A DNA stretch of 64,000 nucleotides from Pomphorhynchus laevis (taxonomy: Eukaryota > Acanthocephala > Palaeacanthocephala > Echinorhynchida > Pomphorhynchidae), in assembly GCA_012934845.2 (NCBI GenBank), contig WNNJ02002094.1, forward strand, positions 178,093 to 242,092. The letters are read 5' to 3'. The position numbers and the translations under genes are program-made. A model generated the notes under the pieces. The model had not been told where the DNA came from, did not search any database, and was given only the letters and a program-made list of their open reading frames with translations. This document shows, in pieces, positions 1 to 10,800 of this stretch; the first letter of the stretch is position 1, and each line of letters starts with the position of its first letter.

Positions 1-1100
1 GTCAGCGCGAACACGATCTCAAGTTGAGCTCCCACTAAAAATGGGCGGTCTGGGCCTTAGGAGTACAAACAAACACAGAGCGGCAGCCTTTGCAGCAAGC
101 GTAAGCACAGTGGCCGCGTTTGTGAACCAGGATCCAAATACATTTCCGGGCTTTGTAAACGCGAATGAAATACTTGCGTTACACGGAGCAGAAATGGAAC
201 AGCAGGCTTAATCCACAAGACAACATCAAATATCGTTCAAAATCGACTCAGAGAAGCGGAAAAATCTATTAGACACAGGAGATGATCGGACAAGGGCCAG
301 ACTAATAGCGGTATCACAGCCACATGCGAACGCATGGTTACAATGCGCCCCAAATCGAAGTCTCGGCCTAGCTCTTACCGACCAAGAATTTACAATTCTT
401 ATAAGAATGTGGTTAGGCCTGCAAATTGCTCCAAGTGACTACCGTTGTAGTCGATGTTTTCGAAACGCAGATGCTGAGGGCTTCCATGCACTAACTTGCA
501 ACTACGGTGGTTTTCCAGGAATGCGTCAAAATGGAATTCGTGACGTCGTTCTCCAGGCGGCACAATCAGCAGGAATGCATGTGGGTTGCGAGGTTCGCAA
601 CCTTGTCCAAAATCTTTCAAGAACGGCCAGCCGATATTCTGATCTACGGGGATCCTTCAGATGCTATAGACTTCGCAGTAACACATCCATTACAGAAATC
701 GTTTCTTCGCCAGTCAGCTTATGTGCCTGGTTACGCAGCTGCGCAGTACGCATCATCGGTCAAAGATAGAAAGTACCGTGCTAAAATGATTGAGGCGGAA
801 TATAACTTCGTATCTGCAGTCTTGGATTGTTACGGCGGCTGGAATATGGAAGGGGAGAAAATCATCAGCCGAATCACCCAATACTTAGCAATTCGATCAT
901 CTATACCATACAGCATCGCATCTGCACGTCTCTTTCAACGAATATCAATAGCACTCATGAGAGGAAATTCAAAAGCTATATTATCTAGCATTGATATGTT
1001 AAAGCGACCGTATTACGAGATCGCTAACCCCATAATGGAGAATCCCACACGAAGAATGAACCCCTTGACGTACACACATTATATGATTCTAAATTAACTA
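1..1100 (+). mobile_element. LINE fragment: RT C-terminus, CCHC knuckle and restriction-like endonuclease
   Basis: Three frames carry parts of one retrotransposon protein. About 40-210 gives a GLGLRS-type stretch typical of the region after the RT palm. At 407-600 there is a zinc knuckle of the form C-x2-C-x8-H-x4-C (CSRCF...H...C). From 507 the sequence reads RPADIL...IDFAVTHPL, the PD-(D/E)xK-like core of a restriction-type endonuclease, followed by the conserved tail ARLFQRISIALMRGNS. This knuckle-plus-endonuclease order is that of LINEs with restriction-like endonucleases, though the exact clade is uncertain. The copy is decayed: it changes frame and has an in-frame stop near 210. Its 5' part lies outside the window. 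Related copies occur at about 33308 and 44650. Confidence 0.65.
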
Positions 1101-1396
1101 ACAGTTTATCGAACGCAAATAGTGATAATCATGACGTACACACATTATATGATTATAAATTAACTAACAGTTTATCGAACGCAAATAGTGATAATCATGA
1201 ATCGGACGGAAGTTTTAATTATGAAACAGAATTATTAACTGACTTTTGTGAAACAGATCAAATAATCACGCCCACTATAAACAAACAGATGATACCGGAA
1301 AAAGGCCGGCTAGTTGTCAGTGGATCGGTTGATTCAGATATTCTAGATGATCAGGCGCTATCTGAAAGTAGTGATAACGAAGAGGAGGAAGTCTAA
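1028..1396 (+). CDS. open frame with 22-residue tandem repeat and acidic tail, unknown
   Basis: The frame is open from just after a TAA at 1025 to a TAA at 1394-1396, about 122 codons, and has no early ATG. It overlaps the end of the LINE endonuclease frame in a different frame. A 66-bp direct repeat inside it is a multiple of three and encodes DVHTLYD(S/Y)KLTNSLSNAN plus SDNH twice. The protein ends in an acidic run (SSDNEEEEV). It could be an exon, the tail of the LINE protein after a frame change, or the C-terminus of a captured transposase-like gene. I do not recognise it. Base composition is more gene-like than the flanks. Confidence 0.3.
   Translation, partial: PHNGESHTKNEPLDVHTLYDSKLTNSLSNANSDNHDVHTLYDYKLTNSLSNANSDNHESDGSFNYETELLTDFCETDQIITPTINKQMIPEKGRLVVSGSVDSDILDDQALSESSDNEEEEV
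1066..1197. repeat. 66-bp direct repeat, two copies
   Basis: Copies start at 1066 and 1132 with period 66 and differ at about one base (tgattct versus tgattat). The repeat lies inside an open frame and keeps it in phase. Confidence 0.9.
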
Positions 1397-2400
1397 CGCT
1401 ATCGATTATGGACACTATACGAAGAGGTTAACTATTTCTTTGACATTGTTGTTTTTAGTAAATTTTATCTAATAAAAAACTATATGATTGCATAGTTTAC
1501 ACTATTTTTTATAACTGTAATAACTTTGAATGGTAGCTTTTTAATTCATCCTTGTAAGGACATCTTAATTTTGATACGGCGGATTAGAATCATCTGATAA
1601 ATTTCAAAAATTTATCAGATGTTTTTAAAAAATATCTCATTTTTAAAAACATCTGAATAGAACTGATGTAGAAAAAGTAAATGATTTGAGTATAAAGTTT
1701 TGTATTGTACAATACAAGTACAAAATGGTCAGTATTGAACTAGAAATGATCAGCTAATGATCCAATCAGTAGCTGATGACGTCAACCAATACTGAAATGT
1801 AGCGTACTGCTGTTGGCTTATAGATATAATAAAAGCAATGTGCAGTGCCATCGAAAATTTATATTGTACTCTACTGATTTCATAATTTATTAAATTATTA
1901 ATTGGTTTAATTTGGGTGGTAATGTTACAGTCGAGTGATCGTCAGCCAATATTAAATGACCGAAAATTGAAACGTATATATTGGATCAGTAGCTGATGAG
2001 GTCCACTAATACTGAAATATAGCATACTATGAGGCATATGTAGCATACTGAAATGTGGCTTATAGATAGGATTAAATGAGAGTGCAGAATATAAAAATAG
2101 TCATCCAAATTTTAATATTGTTAATAAATTCATAAAAAAATAAATTATAAATCTAAATTATAGACAAGCATGAAATTAAGGCTTTTATTTTTAAATGTAT
2201 ATAGTTTAAAATAGTAGACTTCGTTTACAGATCTGATTTTTAAGATTTTAAAATACAATGGTCAGCAAGCAGTATTCTACGAACTGAACCAGAACATCTT
2301 GTAAACAAGATGCGACCATAATTTGGTAAGATATTATTAATTATTATTAAAAAGCTCGATATCAAATCCCTGTTCCTGATCACGTTTCCTCCACATCGGA
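1397..2400. other. non-coding, two copies of a short dispersed repeat
   Basis: No coding sequence is seen. Two related units lie at about 1738-1860 and 1924-2110. Both contain CAGTAGCTGATGA and an AATACTGAAATGTAGC-like box and end near GGCTTATAGATA. Two more units lie in opposite orientation at about 32155-32475. In the second unit GACC-GAAA (1958-1965) is followed by CTGATGA-GGTC (1993-2003), so GACC and GGTC could pair. The family is not recognised. Confidence 0.55.
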
Positions 2401-2409
2401 ATGCAATGA

Positions 2410-5026
2410 TCGTTATACAAGTTTGGAAGTTGGATGCGGTTGTAAAGATTGTGACGTATGGACCCTTGTTCGAGTTAAAATATCTGACCGTTCGGTGTAT
2501 CAAAATAAACCGTTTACATGTGATTTTTGTGCATTAGTAAAACTTTTACGACTATCCAGCTTCACTACTTCTGTCTTACACACGACTACTCAGATCGATA
2601 CTGTTTTTGACGTTTCCCTCTCATCAACAACTGACTACGCTTCGTATAATCCCATTTTTGAACCTTCTCTTACACACACTCCTCGTTCAACTTACGATAA
2701 AACTTACATTCATTTTCATCATTCTAGCAAGACAAACGGTCAAGCTGTTCATCTCGTACCTCCTCTTTTCTATTCCTCCCCCATATAAATACAAATCATA
2801 CCTTTTTCTTCGCTTTACGTACTCTACCTCCCCGTATCACTTCTCAATAATTTACAACCTGCCGTCAAAATCATCTCCAGTAACATCTCCGATCAACCGA
2901 TTGAACACTTCATTCCTGTTACACATTTTCCAACCTATCCTAATTATCTATTGATCACCCCTTAATTCCCACTTATACCTGCTCTTCCGCATCTACTCCT
3001 TCCAAGTCAGTCAGTCCACCACTTCCATTTTATAGCTTTCCTTCGCTCGACCGCTGTATTATCATATCTAACTTAAAGCTTCCTAAATCTGCTTATCCAC
3101 CATCTCGCTTCGATGATGTATCTGCTTCCAGGTCTACCTAGCAACCATTTTTCCTGATGATAATGCATCACTTTTCAATAATATCGCTCATGTATCTTTT
3201 ATCTGTTTAAACCAATCCACTAAATCCAATCATATCAGTCCTCCACTCCTAAAAATCGTTTTTCGACATAGTTCACATGCCTGCTCGGTACTCTCCCAAC
3301 GTTTTAAACTTCTTACTACTTTATCTACTTGTCGTATCTCTCCTGACCGTTCCCCTTCTAAGCAATTAAGCTATTGCTTAACTAAATTTAGATCGCATTG
3401 ATAAACATCGACGTGAATCAAACGGCGAGTCATCCTTATCAATCCGTCAAATCAATGGAAATTTTCATGTCGTACACGAAGCCAAAAATCCTATGGCGTC
3501 CCGTATCTTCCCCTTTATTCTTTGCTAGTCGATCTCGCTCCTGAGCATACTTTTCGTCTTAGTATTTTCAACACTATCCAGTTCTTTATAAAGCTGATCT
3601 GCTCCTTGATATCTTCGATCAATTATCTATCGATATTATCTGCATTACAGAATCCTGGCACTCTCACGATCTTGCTATTTGTCATATATGTCGCTCCGGT
3701 TGTTCTCTAGATGAATATAGAGAACTCCGTGTTTCCTATCTGTATATTTGTCGTTCCGATATCATTCTTATGCGTACTAAACGTACTCTCTTTTGGCGAA
3801 ATCAACTCGAGTGATCTTCCAACTCTAAATCTCATTGGAAAATCTAAACTCAATTCTTTAAAGATCATTTTCCCTTGTAATATAAATCCTGATGAATTTT
3901 CTTCTTATCTACAATCTGAGCTATCTAATTTACTTTCTCTTCTATCCATATGTCCCTTGTATCCTCTCTTCTCTTTGAATACTTCCTTCCCAGAGCTATT
4001 CCCCCTCTTCCCGTTTCGTCTGATGAAGTTTCTTCGGTTCTTCTGTCATTACCTAATAAAACATCTCCTTCTGACCCAATCCCCACTTACTTGCTTAAAA
4101 ATATCTGCTTATATATCACCCTTCCTAATCACATTGATCAACTTGTCTATCTGTAGCTACACATTTCCTTCCGACTGGAAATGCGCCACTGCTCGCCCTC
4201 TTCTCAAAAATCAATCTCTCGACCCTTCACTACCATCTTCGTACCGTCATATCTCACTTCTCCCAACCCTCTCTAAACTCCTTGAGCATCTTGTTCTCAA
4301 GCAAGTTAATACATATCTTTATTCCTCCAACTTATTTCCTCCTTTCCAATCCACTTTTAGCTCTAATACCCCCCCACTGAAATTGCCTATCTTAAAGTTT
4401 ATAACGACTTACTCATCTCGCGCGATCAAAAATTATGTAGTGTCACAGTTTCTCTTGATCTCACATATGCTTTTGACATCGTCGATCACTCGATTCTTCT
4501 TAATCGACTTAGTCATGATTGTGGCTTCTCTTTACCTCTATAGCTTGATTTTGTTCATATCCATCGAGCCATACTTTTCGCGTGTGTTCCAACTCTTCCC
4601 TTTTCCATCCTTCCATCCCGTACGGTGTTCCGCGAAGTTCCTTATTAGGCCCTTTGCTTTACTCTCTTCTTGGCGACTTATCTTCGATTTCACATACATT
4701 TAAATTCCATTTTATTCAACATGCTGATGACATTCTCATATATGCTCATGTATCTGCTTATCGTATTCATGATCTTAGTGTTTCTGCTTTCAACTATATT
4801 GCCTCGGTTTTCAATCATCTTTCTTATCTTCATCTTACTTTGAATCCTAATAAATCCAAAATAATGTGGATCCTGGCTCGACGCCAGGCTTAGAATCTCC
4901 CTTCGTATCATTAAATTATAGAATTCTTCCTATTGTTGGCATTCTCGTTTTTTAAACTTTCATTTTGACAACCGACTTCACTAAAATCCTTCGTTAGCGA
5001 TAAAGTAGACCCATCTACCTTGATTA
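2410..5026 (+). mobile_element. LINE A, 5' and middle part (PHD-finger ORF1, APE endonuclease, RT), decayed
   Basis: A heavily mutated non-LTR retrotransposon. About 2420-2550 carries paired cysteines around a W-x6 core (CKDCDVW...FTCDFC), like the PHD finger of CR1/L2-type ORF1 proteins. ORF2 follows: RT block SYRHISLLPTLSKLLEHLVL at about 4230-4300, and QHADDILIYAHV at about 4720 (the YADD box with Y changed to H), then NPNKSKIMWI. Coding matches stop at about 5026 and resume at 7265, because LINE B inserted here in the opposite direction. There are many frame changes and stops, so it is old. Confidence 0.75.
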
Positions 5027-5035
5027 AAAGAGATT

Positions 5036-7257
5036 TTTTTAACGTGGCAAATACGTGCCAGCGCACGCTTACATGACCACAACAAACAAAAATGTACATC
5101 ATGTGTCGAGTAGGTGTGAATGGAGGAGGTTTTTAAATGTGATTAAGGAGGGAGTTCGGCGGACGTCGAAAGGGAGTTGATTCCAGGCGAGTACGGCGGC
5201 GACGAGGAAGGATCGGAGACCATAGTTGTTGGAGTAATTGGGAACGTGAAGTAAGAGGGTATGGCGGAAACGCAGCGATAGCGAGGTGGTGTGAGTATCG
5301 TCTAAGAAAGGAAGGTTGATGAACGATGGGGAGCCGAGAGCGATGATACGAAAAGTTACGAGAAGTAGGTGGAGTTGGATGTGGATGTGGATGATGGGCC
5401 AGGAGAGTCGGGCAAGATATGTGGATGTGTGGTCGAAGCGACGGAGACAAAAGAGCACTTGAACGGCGGAGTTGATTATTAGTTGTAGGGGTAGGATGAT
5501 TGATTTTGGAGAATTGGCGAACAGGCTCAGGCCGTAATCGATTTTAGGGAAAAGAAGCGATGAAAGAAGATACATACAAGAACAGAAGTCGATAAGGGGG
5601 CGTATACGGTGGATCTCACGGAGAATTAAGTTAGACGAGCGGACCTTGTCGCGGACAAAGGGTTTAAGGGAAAGGTTATCATCGAAATCGAAGCCTAAGA
5701 AAGTGAGATTGTGTACTATGGGGATGATCGATGAGGTAAAAGATAGTGTGGGAGGAGATATTTTTTAAGGGGTAGGATCTACATTATTTTGGACTTGTAG
5801 TGGTTTAGAACGAGATGGAGATTGGAGAGACGTTTGTAGATAGAAGAAATACAGTTGGAGGCAGAAATGCCGATATCGTGTATGCGATGTGCGGGTGCAT
5901 GAGCATGTAGGAGGATGTCATCGGCGTATTGCATGACGTTAAAAGAGTAAGGTTTGATAAACGCATAGAGATCGCATAGCAGAAGAGATAAAAGCAGGGG
6001 ACCCATGACTGAACCTTGTGGGACCCCGTAAAAAATAGGGATGGGGGTGAGGATGATGAATTTGAACAAACGCGAATGGAACGGTCGAATGGATATGAGG
6101 CAAATCATGCTACCGAGGAGGAAGAAAACCCGTTGTATAACGAAAGCGAGAAAGGAGGACGGAGTGGTCGACAATGTCGAAGGCGGAGAATAGAGCCTTG
6201 TCTCGAGAAATGAGTAAGTCGTTGTAAACTTTTATGTAGGCGATTTCTGTGAAGTGATTAGAATGAAAAGCGGATTGGAAAGGAGGGTACAGATTGGATG
6301 AGAAGATGTAAGCGTTGATCTGTATTAAGATGTGGCGTTCTATGAGCTTAGAAAGAGTAGGGAGCAGTGAAATGGGGCGATAGCTAGAAGGAAGGGAGGG
6401 GTCGAGCGATTGTTTCTTAAGGAGGGGACGAACGATGGCGGATTTCCAGTGTGAAGGGAAGATACGACTGCGGATGGACGAGTTAAACAAGGTTGTGAGA
6501 AATGGGGATATCGATGAGCATATAGATTTTAATATGTGGGTAGGCAGGGGATCGGCAGGTGAGGTTTTGTTGGGCAAGGACATGATGACAGATGATACTT
6601 CTGTAGGTGATACAGGGAGAAGATGAAAGAGTTCGGGAAGGATGAGAGTAGACTGGGCAGAGTGGAATAGGATGGAGAACGGGGTGTGAGAGAGCAGCGT
6701 GGATACTTTAGTCTGGAGAAATGACGAATAATCATTAGCATTGATGTTGCAAGGCGTTGAGGAACGAGCCAGGATTGAGTTAAAATTATGCCAGAGAGTC
6801 TTAGAGTTGAATGAAGTGATGATTTTATGCTGCCAGAAGGAGTTGCATTTGGTACGTAGTAGGTTGAGATGAGACCGGCGAAGAGCAAGATAGGAATCAC
6901 GGAAAGACGGAGTGATCGAGCGGAAATCGCGTCTGAGAGAGCGGTGATAGACTCTCAAAGCATGGCGGAGTCGACGCTTTGAGAGTAGGCATTGGATGTC
7001 AAACCATGGGGCACGGTGCGAGCGACGATGTGGGTGGGGCTTGAAAGGCAAGAGAATATCGAGAATGAATGTGAGTTCAGAGTCGAAAAGAAAGGCGAGA
7101 TCGTGTGGAGAGGAATATGTTGTTGTGGGATAGGATAGAGACGATTTGAGTAATGCAGAGCGGAGAAGGGAGATGTCAAGATTTCTCCAAGGGCGACTTA
7201 CGATTGTAGGTGTGTGAGGAGGGGTGTCTTTGTGAGTGAGATCAAGGGTGACGAGAA
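5036..7257 (-). mobile_element. LINE B, 5'-truncated CR1/L2-like element nested in LINE A
   Basis: Read on the minus strand, 7282-6110 starts in the endonuclease tail (HFLVTLDL), passes through the linker and the N-terminal RT blocks (SYRPISLLPTLSKLIERHIL), and reaches SAFDIVDHSVLL. The frame shifts, then 6174-5779 gives YGVPQGSVMGP and MQYADDILLHAH. 5575-5099 gives the C-terminal domain (FPKIDYGLSLFANSPKS). The 3' end is at about 5036-5075, with a T-run (the A-tail of the element) and a GC-rich hairpin at 5053-5068. It splits LINE A. Candidate 9-bp target duplications are AAAGAGATT (5027-5035) and AAAGTGATT (7256-7264), one mismatch. It is younger than LINE A but not intact. Confidence 0.85.
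5044..5072 (-). repeat. LINE B 3' hairpin
   Basis: On the minus strand GTAAGCGTGCGCTGGCACGT is followed by ATTTGCCAC. The stem is GCGTGC/GCACGT with loop GCTG. Related hairpins occur at 52522-52538 and 55443-55458. Confidence 0.7.
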
Positions 7258-7264
7258 AGTGATT

Positions 7265-7830
7265 CTCCCCAACCTCCGTCAAATTCGTAGATCGATCGAC
7301 CTTCCTTCTTCTTTGACACTCATATCTTTTCTCATTTTATCAAGACTTCATTACTGTCTTAGTCTATTTTCCAACTCACCTAAATCCACTCTTCTTTCAC
7401 TGTAACGAATCGTAAACGCAGCCGTCCGAATTCTCCTCCGTCTTCGTCGTTTTGATCATACGTCCCACAATCTTGTTTCTCTCGATTTGTTTACCATTTA
7501 TGGTTCTGTTCAAATTCGTCTTCTCATTGCTTTCCGCTTTGTAACTTTTCTTACTCCTTCATTTATAAACCTTACTTTTCTCGACAATTCTTCTTCTGTA
7601 TACTGTTCTTTGCGTTCCAGCAATTCCTTTCTTTTACATGTCCCAAACTACCTCTTTTGGTTTCCGCTAATTCCTGGTGATTGATCCTCTTTCGTGGAAT
7701 CATCTGCATATTTATATACGCCAATCAATGCCGTGCTTCAAACACCAAATCCGATCCCATTTAAACAATTTAACTAATTTATCTGTATGACTTTTGCTGT
7801 ATTTTTTGTTAGTTAGTGGACTTGTTGCAG
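7265..7830 (+). mobile_element. LINE A, 3' part
   Basis: This continues the LINE A reading after the LINE B insertion: NLRQIRRSIDLPSSLTLISF, RLHYCLSLFSNSPKSTLLSL, AAVRILLRLRRFDH and WNHLHIYIRQSM match the C-terminal domain of LINE C (DIRLVRNSLDFSS, RIDYCLSLLVFSSKS, AVRILFRLRKFDH, WNSLPNHLRSSS). Coding similarity ends near 7777 and the 3' end is placed loosely at about 7830. It lies directly upstream of the ERp29 start codon. Confidence 0.75.
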
Positions 7831-7882
7831 ATCACTTTTAATAACATAAAAGTCAGTTGGTAAAATCAATTCTAAAAGCGAC

Positions 7883-10800
7883 ATGTTGCAATTGTGGATA
7901 TTTTATGTTCTTAACTGCTGCTTAGCAGGTGCCCATACAATGGGATCGATAACACTCGATTCACTAACTCTACAGAAGGTATTTTGTGCATTTTGATTTG
8001 AAATATCCCCAATGTTAAAGTTTAGATTGTCGACAAGTTTAAATTTGTTTTAGTAAAATTTGATCATGCATACCCCCATGGTAATACTGAAGAAGAGTTT
8101 TTCAGATTAGCCCAATCATTATCGGCTTCTACTAATGTTATTATTGCTGATATTACTGTTTTCGGTAGGATCATGGTTTTACTTTTGAGTTTAAACTCAT
8201 TAAACTCATTGCTGAGTTTCAATTGTATTTCCAGATGAAATTGCGAACTTGAAACCTTTTTTAAAATCTCGATTGTGATTCCTTTCAAGTAATCAAAAAT
8301 TTAATATCTGTTTTTATTGAAAACTGTAACATTTGTGTATATTTTTTACTAACAAGGAAACAAATTTTGTCTGGACAAATTAATTACCAGATTAATACTT
8401 GAGTATGAGTCAATGTTGAGTTATACTTATTAAGTATTAGTCAGTATGTAATACTTTACTATGTAATACTATTCAGTAACTATGTAATTATAATATTAAC
8501 TATGTAATTCTAATATATTCGTATGAGTCCATTAGATGTAAAATTCTGACTTAAAAACTTTGATGAAATACCAAAGATTTTAATACTTGAGTATGAGTCA
8601 ATATTGAGTTATACTTATTAAGTATTAGTCAGTATGTAATACTTTACTATGTAATACTATTCAGTAACTATGTAATTATAATATTAACTATGTAATTCTA
8701 ATATATTCGTATGAGTCCATTAGATGTAAAATTCTGACTTAAAAACTTTGATGAAATACCAAAGATTTTAATACTTGAGTATGAGTCAATATTGAGTTAT
8801 ACTTATTAAGTATTAGTCAGTATGTAATACTTTACTATGTAATACTATTCAGTAACTATGTAATTATAATATTAACTATGTAATTCTAATATATTCGTAT
8901 GAGTCCATTAGATGTAAAATTCTGACTTAAAAACTTTGATGAAATACCAAAGATTTTAATACTTGAGTATGAGTCAATATTGAGTTATACTTATTAAGTA
9001 TTAGTCAGTATGTAATACTTTACTATGTAATACTATTCAGTAACTATGTAATTATAATATTAACTATGTAATTCTAATATATTCGTATGAGTCCATTAGA
9101 TGTAAAATTCTGACTTAAAATCTTTGATGAAATACCAAAGAATTTAATATTCAATCGTTATTATTTTGTAATCTTAATTTTCAATCAATATATAGTGTGC
9201 ATTAATCACTGACTTATTGAATCAAATAGAAAAATAAGAATACAACAGTTATAATCTTCTCTTCGAATCACAGCATCAATGTCTCAAAATCATGTCAGAG
9301 GCATCCTACGTGGACGATGGCCATTCGTTCTTCGGTACATGCCATCGCGATAACATGTCATCTTAAGCGATGAAAAATGTTCCAAATTTAGTTTTTATTT
9401 TTAGAAACAGTCTCAGCTGTGATGCAACTCTTCTCACATTTAAAATGATATAATATAGCCTCTATTTTATTGATTTTCATGCAGATCATGATTAAAGGAA
9501 AATTATTTCTTTCCATGTATAATTAAATTGCGAAAGGTGATGTTCTTTTTGTTATCTCAAATTATTATCATAAATATTATTACCACCAATGTATTTTCTA
9601 CATTGTTTGACATAAATATAATTTCGTATTTGAATTAAATATTTAAAACACTAATCGGATAATTTAGTAATATATTTTGGATGAAATATAAATACTAGAT
9701 TTTTAATATAAGGTTTAAAATGCAAATATATTTTAGTAAATATTTTAATAAATAAAACTATTTTCTACAGAGTAGTGAAGTTTAATATTTCTATATAATA
9801 TATTCAATATATTAATAAATTAATAAAATATTAATATACTTTATCTATTTAATGTCTTGACTGGTCTTCAAGATCTATGGATGTGTAAGCTAATGAATGT
9901 AAGCTAATAAGGATTTTAATATTCACGTAGAATAAAATTCGTTCTATATTCAATAAAATATAATATAATTTGTAATAATAATTTATAATAATATTTATAT
10001 AAAATTCTAGCAAAAATCAATCGATTAAAGCCTTAATAATAATGTTTAATTAATAATATAATATTATTAATATTAATATTATAATAATATTTATAATAAT
10101 ATTATTTGTATCTCAATTTTAATTCATTATTTTCTGTTTATTTTAATTAATAAAATATAATTCTAGAAAAATACGGCTAAAATAAATTGATTTGTTAAAA
10201 TTAATAAATGATAAATTGATTAATTTGCAAAAAGATTATGTTTTGATTTACTAAAAAATGATCAGAAATTGCGCATGTAACATTTTTATATTTATAAAAT
10301 TAGTTTTGTTTGTCAAGTTTGTCCAATAACAACTTGGTCAGATTTAGCACAAAGTATGACTAGAATACTATGTTTCTCATGAGCGTAAGCATACGTGGTT
10401 TCTCTAACTAAATTAGTTTAAACCTAGTCTGTACTAGGTTTATGAAACATTTGTTTTTCATTTTGCTTCATATTGCTCGCAAGTCGCTAGACAAATAAGC
10501 CAAAGATTTTTCTCAGATATGAGTTCTTAGGGGAACTCATATATATATTCACCTGAGGCATATGTGCAAATATGAATTAAGATGCATCGGTTCATGGCTA
10601 TATAGTAATAATCTGCCGTTAAACAAATTTCAATAAGAATATTTATTCAGTATATAATAGACAATTATCCATTTACGAATATTAGATCAAACAACATGTG
10701 TTCTCCACAAACTTATTTCTTCTTTTATAAGTCATCTATTTGTGCTCGTGTTTATATCATGACAGATATACCTGTAAAACAAGTAATTCTTAATCTATCT

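Noticed and set aside
5133-5450. Arg/Pro/His-rich minus-strand frame of 105 codons.
   Set aside because: It is an out-of-frame shadow of the LINE B C-terminal domain; the 55494-55793 frame is the same shadow in the related fragment.
8394-9145. CRISPR-like array.
   Set aside because: It is a plain tandem satellite: whole 188-bp units repeat without unique spacers, in an animal intron.
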